The notes below the pieces were generated by a model, which did not search any database, was not told where the DNA came from, and saw only the letters and a list, made by a program, of their open reading frames with translations. Positions 1 through 6,630 of a DNA stretch of 64,000 bases are shown piece after piece (the first letter of the stretch is position 1; the number at the start of each line of letters is the position of its first letter). The translations under genes were made by a program, and so were the position numbers. The DNA comes from DYJE01 sp041660385 (GTDB lineage Bacteria; Desulfobacterota; Desulfobacteria; Desulfobacterales; Desulfolunaceae): positions 1 to 64,000 of the forward strand of contig JBAZWJ010000017.1 of assembly GCA_041660385.1 (NCBI GenBank), given 5' to 3'.

Positions 1-101
1 CCACAAAGATACAGACTGCCATGGGCAGCTATCGTTGGTCCACCGAATCAGTGGCCAGAGACAAGCTCTTCTTGAAATACTTGGGAGTGGACACCAAATA
101 G
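1..101 (+). CDS. C-terminal end of an unidentified protein (5' partial)
   Basis: An open frame enters from the left edge (codons in phase with base 3) and stops with TAG at 99-101; the visible tail ends in KYLGVDTK. Only about 32 residues are visible and I do not recognise the family. The base composition is less AT-rich than the 475-aa gene that follows, so this may be an older neighbour or another piece of mobile DNA. Confidence 0.3.
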   Translation, partial: TKIQTAMGSYRWSTESVARDKLFLKYLGVDTK

Positions 102-274
102 TGTGCGCTTTATACGACTTTCAGGATGGTATATTGTCGTAATGATTTTGATTCTAAGATAATGATAATAATAGGGATAAATTATCATAATTTATATTAG
201 TTAATAAATAATTAATCGGTTTATGGGGATTAATTAATCTAATAAATGATCAAGAATCGTTATGGAGAAAATAC

Positions 275-1702
275 ATGAACCAGACAATAAGGGACTTAAA
301 TTTTTTAAATGTAAATTATTTACAAAGAAATGCGATTATTGATGACAATAAACATAAGATGCTTAAGGAGGCAACTGACGGTGTTAAAGAAATCATAAAA
401 ATTCTATCAGAAAAATTCAATGTTTCTTCTGTCAATGCACCTCGTACCGTCTCTGAGCCTTTATTCATACCAGCGTTTTTTGTTGAATATTATGATTCTG
501 GATTTATGAAACAGTTATGTAATTCATTAAATGGGAAAAGTGATAATACAAAGCCTATAAAAAAAATTTCAAATTCTAAGTTTTTTAAACTAATTCAAAG
601 TATCTTTAAAGGAGTAAAGTTTTATCCTTCAATCAATTTGCCCCCAATCGCATCTGAGTCTTTTCAACAAATAATTAAACCTATGTCGCAGGGATGTAAT
701 TCATTAGACGAGGGTGATAATACACTTTCACATACTGAAACAGATTCTCGATATTTTCAGATATTATTATTTGCTATTTCAATGCAAGGCAAAAATGCAA
801 TACATACATTAAGAAATCCTAAGTATTATCTTGATGCCCAAAAAGTTGATGAATTAAATAATCTATTATTCAATCCTGATATTGATAATTTCATAGAGTT
901 ATTGAAAAATAAATTAATAGATCCTTATGAAGATTATTTTGTTGAATATTCTAGAGAATATTCTTATTCAGAACGTTTTGATTTCGTTAAATATAATAGT
1001 GAAGGACGAGAAGTAATTGAATCTTTTCGACCACCTGTAAATGCATTATCACAAAATCATAAAAGAAAGTTAGCAGATATTGTTAGAATGAATGAAATAT
1101 ATGAAAGGATAAAAGATTTCTCACAAGAATGCGGTCGTTATGATGCTTATTCTTTGACAGCTTATCATAATATTGAATATTATGTTGATTTATTTATGTA
1201 TAATATCTTCTCTGAAAAAGTAAATATAACTAATCCTAAAAATTTATGTACCAAATTACTTTACCCAAAATGTTACCACGAATCTGATATGTTTATAAAT
1301 GAGAATACTTTCTATATAAAAAAAGGGAATCATTTAGAAATTGATACTGAAATAATGAGATTTATTGGGCTATTGATATGGGATGTTAATTATACACATA
1401 CTGTTATGAAAGATGTAGAATCAAGTAAAAAAACTGTAGCGAAAGCAATCAAAATTGTTAAGAACTGGTTCGATAAAAAATACGGGCAGGCAAACATAAC
1501 AAATATGACTAATAATAATATGGCAAAATATTATAGAATTACAAATCAATGTATAAATCAAGGTAGATATTTAACTCGACCGGGAGATGGTGTAATCATT
1601 GAACCAGAATTAGAGTATTCTATGTATATTGGCCAGTTATCAGCTTTTAGGAAGAGTTGTGAAGCCAGTAACGGCAGTTATAAAATGTTTTTGAGGGATT
1701 AG
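275..1702 (+). CDS. hypothetical protein, 475 aa, AT-rich cargo gene
   Basis: I do not recognise this protein. It starts at an ATG preceded by a GGAG-type ribosome site (ATGGAGAAAATAC then ATG) and runs 475 codons without interruption, so it is probably functional. No signal peptide or membrane segment is visible. The sequence is rich in Asn, Tyr, Lys and Ile, and its codon use is far more AT-rich than the housekeeping genes to the right. It lies between a truncated frame and a decayed istB, and about 2.9 kb before the integrase of the tRNA-Leu element, so it is best read as cargo of that element or of an older insertion. Single large AT-rich genes in this position are often phage-defence or conflict genes, but no motif here supports that directly. 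Confidence 0.6.
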   Translation: MNQTIRDLNFLNVNYLQRNAIIDDNKHKMLKEATDGVKEIIKILSEKFNVSSVNAPRTVSEPLFIPAFFVEYYDSGFMKQLCNSLNGKSDNTKPIKKISNSKFFKLIQSIFKGVKFYPSINLPPIASESFQQIIKPMSQGCNSLDEGDNTLSHTETDSRYFQILLFAISMQGKNAIHTLRNPKYYLDAQKVDELNNLLFNPDIDNFIELLKNKLIDPYEDYFVEYSREYSYSERFDFVKYNSEGREVIESFRPPVNALSQNHKRKLADIVRMNEIYERIKDFSQECGRYDAYSLTAYHNIEYYVDLFMYNIFSEKVNITNPKNLCTKLLYPKCYHESDMFINENTFYIKKGNHLEIDTEIMRFIGLLIWDVNYTHTVMKDVESSKKTVAKAIKIVKNWFDKKYGQANITNMTNNNMAKYYRITNQCINQGRYLTRPGDGVIIEPELEYSMYIGQLSAFRKSCEASNGSYKMFLRD

Positions 1703-1850
1703 ATGAATGTTGTTAATTACTACATGTAAAAAAATTTCCGAATGAACGGTGATACAAATTATACCATTGTAACATTATCATAAGGGCATATCGTGTAAAG
1801 ACGACAGACTTATGACAATTAATCCGTTATAATCCCTGAATTGAATATCT

Positions 1851-2462
1851 TTGACAAACTTGAAATGCTGTTTGCACATTTTAAAAAAACACATAGATAT
1901 TCCAAAGCTTACCTTACAACCGGAACTACCTTTTATCCGAGAAAATTATGAATCGGTCGGTAAAACTCCCACTCATAAACAATGGACCTGTTCAATTAGG
2001 ACTGGCCGAAAAAATCAACAGACTCCAGATTCAAAACATATTCCATCTGAAATTTATTGAAGACAAAAGCAATATTGTGTTTGTCGGCGGGGTCGGGCTT
2101 GGCAAAACCCATCTGGTATCGGCACTTAGCTATCAGGCATTCCTAAGGGTTACAATGTTCTGTTCGCCTCTGCCATCGATACGATAAAAACTCTGATTGC
2201 AACTCAACAGGCCTTAAGGCTGTTAAAAAATACTTCATTTCATACCCGCCCAGTTCGTCCAGTATGAACTGGACGATCTTCCCATCGACAAAACGGTTCT
2301 GATTTACTTTTTCAAGTCATCAACCAGAGATACGAACAAGGGACTATCGTCATCACAATGACAGACACACTTAGATCAACTTTGCCTGATCGCTTGCTGC
2401 ATCATAACGAAGTCGTCATCTCAATCGAGAGTTATCGTATGAAAAGAGCGGATGAAGGATAG
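1851..2462 (+). pseudogene. istB: decayed IS21-family helper ATPase (istB)
   Basis: Pieces of an IstB-like AAA+ ATPase can be read in different frames. In order they are: LPFIRENYE near 1929; KINRLQIQN followed by FIEDKSNIVFVGGVGLGK (Walker A, GGVGLGKTH) in the frame beginning at 1948; a shifted frame reading LFASAIDTIKTL near 2160-2210; a remnant of the DELGYLPIDK motif (ELDDLPIDK) near 2268; and a C-terminus ending ESYRMKRADEG then stop at 2460-2462. Intact IstB proteins are about 250 aa. Here an N-terminal stretch is missing and at least two further frameshifts are present, so the gene is dead. No istA transposase is visible beside it. Confidence 0.75.
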
Positions 2463-2807
2463 TTCTATAGGCGTGCCTTTTCTTCTATAGGCCGACATGC
2501 CTTTTTCTATGAACATTTTTATTCGGGATTTTTTCTACATTTCACCGCCGCGCCTTACAACTGTAAGGTTTAACTTTTTATTTACTAAAATAAAACTTTA
2601 ATATCAGATACTTAACATATCTACCATATCTATCTCAAAGCTGAAATTTGAGATATTTGATTAATCTCGTAATTTTAATTATATTTCGACTCAATTCATA
2701 TGTCGGCGCCGATTATGAATTATTTGAACCCCAAAGTGTCTCAGTCTGTTTTGTCGGAGGATATTTTGGACCTTCATTAATTTATTAATAAAAAAGGACG
2801 TCGAACA
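2463..2807. other. AT-rich intergenic region before the small-gene cluster
   Basis: No credible gene is seen. It holds a 7-bp inverted repeat (TCTCAAA/TTTGAGA near 2633-2653) and the larger imperfect palindrome at 2693-2721. This is the likely control region of the three genes that follow. Confidence 0.4.
2693..2721. promoter_or_regulatory. imperfect palindrome upstream of the element's small genes
   Basis: Arms AATTCATA (2693-2700) and TATGAATT (2714-2721) flank the perfect 8-bp palindrome CGGCGCCG (2704-2711). It stands out in very AT-rich DNA and lies about 90 bp before the 84-aa gene. It could be an operator or a site used by an element-encoded DNA-binding protein; the function is inferred. 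Confidence 0.35.
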
Positions 2808-3062
2808 ATGGAAAAAAATTTGGCTATCTTGGAAAATGAAGCATTATCAAAAATGAGCACCACTCAAATGATTGCGATGCAAAAGTCTAGTTTAATCTTT
2901 ATTCAAGAGTTTATTGCACATGTCAGTCAAGTTTCAAAAATAGAGGGGAAAATTATATTTGAAACGGGATATATCAAACAAAATACCGTCACACCAAACA
3001 AAGTAATAATTGAATTCTCCGCTGAACCAATAAATCAGAATGAGGTGAATAATGAGCAATAA
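2808..3062 (+). CDS. hypothetical protein, 84 aa, mobile element
   Basis: Not recognised. It starts at ATG after AAAAAAGGACG and ends overlapping the next gene by 11 bp, so the two are translated together. The N-terminal half looks helical (KNLAILENEALSKMSTTQM) and no catalytic motif is visible. It is the first of three AT-rich genes leading to the excisionase and integrase, so it is most likely an element-borne accessory or regulatory protein. Confidence 0.5.
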   Translation: MEKNLAILENEALSKMSTTQMIAMQKSSLIFIQEFIAHVSQVSKIEGKIIFETGYIKQNTVTPNKVIIEFSAEPINQNEVNNEQ

Positions 3063-3822
3063 CAATAAACCTCAGCGCTACACAGTCTCTTTTACTGGAA
3101 CACGGTTTCATGATCCAAAATTAGAGGATATCCCTGTTGATGATAGTGAATATATAGAATCGGATGATATCGAAGTTAACGAACCTGCCCCAAATAATAC
3201 GTTTATGCATCAAACAAAGCCGACGCATATTGAACCTGAATCTCGTTCAATACCAATGGTGCTCAATGAAAAGGGAAATTATTTTGAAGCCAAAAAAGAA
3301 ACAAATGTATTGCCAAGCAACACATTGAACACCGCTTTGGGGAATGATAATATGGATATATCTGAGCTTAATATCAGTGGCTTACGTAAAAAGTATCCCA
3401 ATTTGCAGGAATACATTCCTGTTTTACTTGAAATTGCTAAGAATATTACAGACAAATCAAATGATAAACAAACGGAGGCTTTGATACGATTATTATCGTC
3501 TCTTGCCATTGATAAAAAAACATCTGAAAAATCAGATGATGAAGATGAAAATAAGAAAATAGTTTGGAATAAGATATGTAACATTGAAACAGAAATATTC
3601 ACTAAACGGGATCTCACAACCAGTCTCCAGAAATGGCTGAATGCCGCCCAGATTGATCATGCTTTAAAATTACTTTGCAAAGAAGGTTTAATTTCTGAGC
3701 TTAAGGATAACGTAACCAAAAGAGAAAACGGCAAACCAGGCCGGTCGAAATCACCAAAATACAGGGTAAATAATCTTGGAAATGAAATCATTCATAACAG
3801 TAAAAGGAGTATGTATAAATGA
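3052..3822 (+). CDS. element protein with C-terminal winged-helix domain, 256 aa
   Basis: The start is an ATG behind GAGGTGAATA inside the end of the previous gene. Residues 1 to about 95 are acidic and low-complexity, probably disordered. The middle carries a helical segment (LRKKYPNLQEYIPVLLEIAKNI). Residues about 170-250 look like a winged helix: a predicted recognition region around IDHALKLLCKEGLI followed by a wing with GKPGRSKSPKYRVN. Such C-terminal winged helices, ending in a GRP/GRS-x-YxVN turn, are common on replication or primase-associated proteins of small mobile elements. No helicase or primase motif is present here, so a DNA-binding or replication-initiation helper role is an inference. 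The next gene overlaps by 4 bp. Confidence 0.5.
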   Translation: MSNNNKPQRYTVSFTGTRFHDPKLEDIPVDDSEYIESDDIEVNEPAPNNTFMHQTKPTHIEPESRSIPMVLNEKGNYFEAKKETNVLPSNTLNTALGNDNMDISELNISGLRKKYPNLQEYIPVLLEIAKNITDKSNDKQTEALIRLLSSLAIDKKTSEKSDDEDENKKIVWNKICNIETEIFTKRDLTTSLQKWLNAAQIDHALKLLCKEGLISELKDNVTKRENGKPGRSKSPKYRVNNLGNEIIHNSKRSMYK

Positions 3823-4406
3823 AAAGAAATATTACTTTAGATCAGATGTTTAAAATTTGCTCGAAGCCTAAATCACGCAAGGAGTCTCATGTAGGTTATT
3901 GTCATATATTAGAAAAAAGCGTCCACGTTATTGATTATGTACTTAAAAAAAATAGCAAAGTAATATTTAATCGATTTGATTTGTCATTTCCCCAAAATGG
4001 TTTTTTTACAAATGATAACAATTTGTTTGTAAAATATATCGAAACACTAACTAAATATTATGACAAACACAACCTTGAACAAAAATATTTTTGGATAAGA
4101 TCAACTTCGCAATCTGATAGCAGACAAATTTATCACTTGTTTTTGCTTTGTAAGGAGCACAACACAACGATTTCATACAATATATTTGAAATGGCAAGTA
4201 AATTATGGATGAAATTATTGGAAACAGATATTACTGGACTGGTAAATTATAGTTTAAGCGATAACGGAATAATGATTGATCGAAATTCATCTGATTATAT
4301 GGACGCAATTGAAAAATGTATCTTCATTGTGAGCTATTTTGCAAAGATTAGGTGCAAAGGATTTTGCCCATCAGGTATAAGAGACTTTGGATCATCAAGA
4401 GTATAA
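3819..4406 (+). CDS. YfjJ/YagK-type (inovirus Gp2-like) protein
   Basis: A 195-aa protein whose order of motifs recalls the YagK/YfjJ C-terminal family, also found as the inovirus Gp2-like group. An aromatic stretch KYFWIRSTSQSDSRQIYHLFLLC (positions about 90-112) corresponds to the family's W-x-R ... H-x-H/L-x-L pattern, and the end reads SYFAKIRCKG then GIRDFGSSR, close to the family's SYLAK ... G-x-R-x-FG-x-SR tail. Members occur in P4-like satellites and integrative elements, usually near an AlpA regulator and an integrase, exactly as here. The family is thought to act in element replication, but no reaction is established. ATG overlaps the previous stop by 4 bp. Assignment is by motif memory only. 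Confidence 0.6.
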   Translation: MKRNITLDQMFKICSKPKSRKESHVGYCHILEKSVHVIDYVLKKNSKVIFNRFDLSFPQNGFFTNDNNLFVKYIETLTKYYDKHNLEQKYFWIRSTSQSDSRQIYHLFLLCKEHNTTISYNIFEMASKLWMKLLETDITGLVNYSLSDNGIMIDRNSSDYMDAIEKCIFIVSYFAKIRCKGFCPSGIRDFGSSRV

Positions 4407-4420
4407 AAAATTCATTAAAA

Positions 4421-4446
4421 ATACTCGGGGTTTTAACCCCGAGTAT
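4421..4446. terminator. strong hairpin after the Gp2-like gene
   Basis: ATACTCGGGGTT and AACCCCGAGTAT form a perfect 12-bp stem, 15 bp after the stop codon. The following bases (CAAAATT) are not a T-run, so it may stabilise the mRNA end rather than be an efficient intrinsic terminator. Confidence 0.5.
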
Positions 4447-4475
4447 CAAAATTATTCATAATAAGGATAAACAAA

Positions 4476-4649
4476 ATGGAAAATAAAAACGCATTATTAA
4501 CGGTAAAAGAACTTTCAAAGATGATAAAAATCCCTGAAAACTCAATACGAAAAGCTGTCTTAAAAAAAACATTCCCAATACCTGACAAGAGAATCGGAAG
4601 GTTGATTCGGTTTTCAGAAAAAAAGGTCAGGGAGTATATGGAGGATTGA
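4476..4649 (+). CDS. AlpA/excisionase-like helix-turn-helix protein, 57 aa
   Basis: A small ORF starting at ATG 4476 behind AATAAGGATAA. It encodes a 57-aa protein with the shape of DNA-binding excisionases: LLTVKELSKMIKIPENSIRKAV is the helix-turn-helix, IGRLIRFSEKKVREYME is the usual wing and C-terminal helix (R-x-I-R-F-x ... V-x-E-Y/W). The integrase ATG lies 1 bp after the stop, so the two are co-translated, which fits a directionality factor or AlpA-type activator of the integrase. Confidence 0.75.
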   Translation: MENKNALLTVKELSKMIKIPENSIRKAVLKKTFPIPDKRIGRLIRFSEKKVREYMED

Positions 4650-4650
4650 T

Positions 4651-5874
4651 ATGTCCATACTCGTCCAGTGCCCTATTTGCAGAATCAAGAGTTCTGTCCG
4701 CAATAAAAAATGCGTTTGCGGACAGAACCTTGATAATGCAAGGAAACAAAACAAAGCGGTTTATTATATCAAATACCGTTTCCCCCCAGGTCGTACTGGG
4801 AAACAGATCACGGAAAAAGTGGGTACCGATTACCGTGATGCTCTCGCAGCTGAGGGGAAACGGAAAGCTCAGGTATTCGAAAACAAGATCCTTGAGATTA
4901 CGAAAGATAAAAAAATTACGTTCAATGATTTGATGGAATGGTTCATTGAACAACCATCGATAAAAATACTCAAATATAATAAAATTCTGACAATCAATTT
5001 AAAATCTTTTTGTGAAATTTACGGTCAGTATACAATTTATGGAATAAATGTTCTTGATCTGAAAAACTATCAGATCATCAGAAAAGAAAAAGGATTGTCT
5101 GATTCATACGTTGATCAGGAAATTGGTGCTGTCCGGAACATGCTGAACACAGCTTGGGAAGGTGATAAAATATCTGGCGATGCTTTGGCTCCCTTCAAGA
5201 AAATTAAAAAACTGCTCAAAAAGCATGCAAACGCCCGTGACATCATAATTAATTATCAAGACTTTTTGAATCTTATGGATGCACTACCCGAATACGCCCG
5301 AAATATTGTGGCCACTGCATTTTATACGGGAATGCGCAGGACTGAGGTTCTTGGATTGACATGGGACAGGGTGAATCTTGAAAAAAGAGTTATCACCCTT
5401 GAGGCATCCCATACAAAAACGAATGAGATGCGTGAAATCCCTATTTCTGACAATCTTCTTGAAATATTGAAATCGATAACCAGAGTGACCAAGAATTATG
5501 AGGATGGGAATTCAATTATTGAACCGCATGTTTTTCTATATAAAGGATACCCGCTTAAAGATATCCGATGGGCATTAAGATCGGCATGCAAAAAAGTCGG
5601 TCTTCCCTATGGCAGGAATGAAAAAGGCGGAATAACCTTTCATGACCTCAGACATACATTCAATACAAACATGAGACGATCAGGAGTTCATGATACGGTC
5701 ATTATGAAAATTACCGGCCATTCAACCAGAGAAATGTTTGATCGGTATAACACAGTCGATGGGTTTGAAAAAGTCGATGCTGTGAGAGCCATGGAAAAAG
5801 GTCTCTCAATACAGATTAAAAACTCCGGGAGTAAACACGGTGTTTACCAGAAAACAAACATGGGGGATGATTAA
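4651..5874 (+). CDS. int: tyrosine site-specific integrase
   Basis: A 407-aa phage-type integrase. The N-terminus has a small zinc-ribbon-like Cys cluster (CPICRIKSS ... KCVCGQ, residues 8-26), followed by an arm-binding segment, a SAM-like core-binding domain (about 85-190) and the catalytic domain. Catalytic residues are visible: R229 in YTGMRRTEVLGL, H331-x-x-R334 in FHDLRHTF with H335, H357 in ITGHS, and the nucleophile Y366 in MFDRYNTVD. It points toward tRNA-Leu 97 bp downstream, the usual layout when an element has inserted in the 3' end of a tRNA gene. Two 16-bp direct repeats lie at and just after the gene's 3' end. Probably active. Confidence 0.92.
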   Translation: MSILVQCPICRIKSSVRNKKCVCGQNLDNARKQNKAVYYIKYRFPPGRTGKQITEKVGTDYRDALAAEGKRKAQVFENKILEITKDKKITFNDLMEWFIEQPSIKILKYNKILTINLKSFCEIYGQYTIYGINVLDLKNYQIIRKEKGLSDSYVDQEIGAVRNMLNTAWEGDKISGDALAPFKKIKKLLKKHANARDIIINYQDFLNLMDALPEYARNIVATAFYTGMRRTEVLGLTWDRVNLEKRVITLEASHTKTNEMREIPISDNLLEILKSITRVTKNYEDGNSIIEPHVFLYKGYPLKDIRWALRSACKKVGLPYGRNEKGGITFHDLRHTFNTNMRRSGVHDTVIMKITGHSTREMFDRYNTVDGFEKVDAVRAMEKGLSIQIKNSGSKHGVYQKTNMGDD

Positions 5875-5913
5875 AGGTCATTCGGAAATGTGTTTACCAC
5901 GGTGTTTACCAGA
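5831..5913. repeat. palindrome and 16-bp direct repeats at the integrase 3' end (candidate att arm sites)
   Basis: GTAAACAC-G-GTGTTTAC is a perfect palindrome at 5831-5847. CACGGTGTTTACCAGA occurs twice, at 5836-5851 and 5898-5913 (62-bp spacing), with a third partial copy (TGTGTTTACCA) at 5889-5899. The set lies between the integrase and the tRNA end, where integrase arm or excisionase sites normally sit. Confidence 0.5.
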
Positions 5914-5923
5914 CTCATAAAAA

Positions 5924-5959
5924 AAGGCTTTAGAGAATTTTTATTTTCTCTAAAGCCTT
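5924..5959. terminator. bidirectional intrinsic terminator between int and tRNA-Leu
   Basis: A 14-bp perfect stem (AAGGCTTTAGAGAA at 5924-5937, TTCTCTAAAGCCTT at 5946-5959) with an 8-nt loop. T-rich tracts follow on both strands, so it can end the integrase mRNA from the left and the tRNA transcript from the right. Confidence 0.85.
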
Positions 5960-5970
5960 ATTTTTATTGA

Positions 5971-6055
5971 TGGTACCGAAGAGAGGACTTGAACCTCCAC
6001 ACCTCACGGTACTAGATCCTAAGTCTAGCGTGTCTACCAATTCCACCACTTCGGC
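5971..6055 (-). tRNA. tRNA-Leu (anticodon UAG)
   Basis: Read on the minus strand, an 85-nt class II tRNA with acceptor stem GCCGAAG/CTTCGGT, encoded CCA, D-loop GGTGGAATTGGTAGACAC, anticodon arm CTAGA-CTTAGGA-TCTAG, a long variable arm and T-arm GGTTCAAGTCC. The anticodon is TAG (UAG), reading CUA/CUG leucine codons. Its 3' end faces the integrase, making it the presumed attachment site of the element to the left. Confidence 0.97.
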
Positions 6056-6325
6056 AAGCAATGATGATTCATTTTAATAAATCTTGAAAAGCCAATTGAA
6101 TTCAGCGTTTAAGACCTGAGACTTATACTCGGTTTGATATTTGTTGTCAAGATGGTTTTTTCTTGTTTCATGCCCGACACTTTCATACACACGACTTATT
6201 TCTTTACCGGACGTAGCCACCTTAAAATGAGACCAGATCCCATTGAAAGATGGGTTGCATCAAACAAAATATATTTGAAACCAGGAAATCATTATTAAAA
6301 GATTACCAGTTTAGGAAAAACACTA

Positions 6326-6354
6326 TTGACCCGGACACACAACATCTTTACAAT
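6326..6354 (+). promoter_or_regulatory. strong sigma70-like promoter
   Basis: TTGACC (6326-6331) and TACAAT (6349-6354) are separated by exactly 17 bp. Transcription would begin near 6361, at the start of the structured RNA below. It is among the best -35/-10 matches I found in the window. Confidence 0.7.
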
Positions 6355-6360
6355 AGCTCC

Positions 6361-6456
6361 ATGGTGTGACCAATGATGGCAGTCATCAGCGTCCCCTACA
6401 AGCCGTTCAGCGAGGGTCTACTGCCATAGTTCGCCTCCGAACGGCTTGATTTTTTT
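6361..6456 (+). ncRNA. candidate small structured RNA with interleaved helices
   Basis: About 96 nt from the expected start of the promoter at 6326-6354 to a T-run at 6450-6456. Two long helices can be drawn: ATGGCAGT (6376-6383) with ACTGCCAT (6420-6427), and AAGCCGTTC (6400-6408) with GAACGGCTT (6439-6447). Their order is 1-2-1'-2', so if both form the RNA is a pseudoknot; the second is also the intrinsic terminator. A competing local hairpin is TGATG (6374-6378)/CATCA (6384-6388). No ORF of note lies in it. It does not match the conserved core of SRP RNA, and I recognise no riboswitch or ribozyme consensus. It ends 174 bp before the penicillin-binding protein gene and could also act as its leader. 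Confidence 0.6.
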
Positions 6457-6630
6457 ATACCCCTTTTTAAACTATCCCCCTAATTCATCTTAATTTTTGC
6501 TTTCAGAAAACTGGTTTTCGTTTTTCTTTTATTTTTTATTTTTTTTCACAAACAAATGTAATAAGGTATGACCCGTTATTTTTGAGCTGTTTTTAATTGA
6601 TGATCCCTTGAGGTTTTACAGAATTCTTTA

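Noticed and set aside
1..5970. Left attachment site inside the window
   Set aside because: No second copy of the tRNA-Leu 3' end was found left of the integrase, so the boundary is taken to be outside.
6361..6456. SRP RNA, c-di-GMP riboswitch or HDV-type ribozyme
   Set aside because: The SRP core (GGAAGCAGCC region) and riboswitch cores are absent, and helix spacing does not fit the HDV fold.
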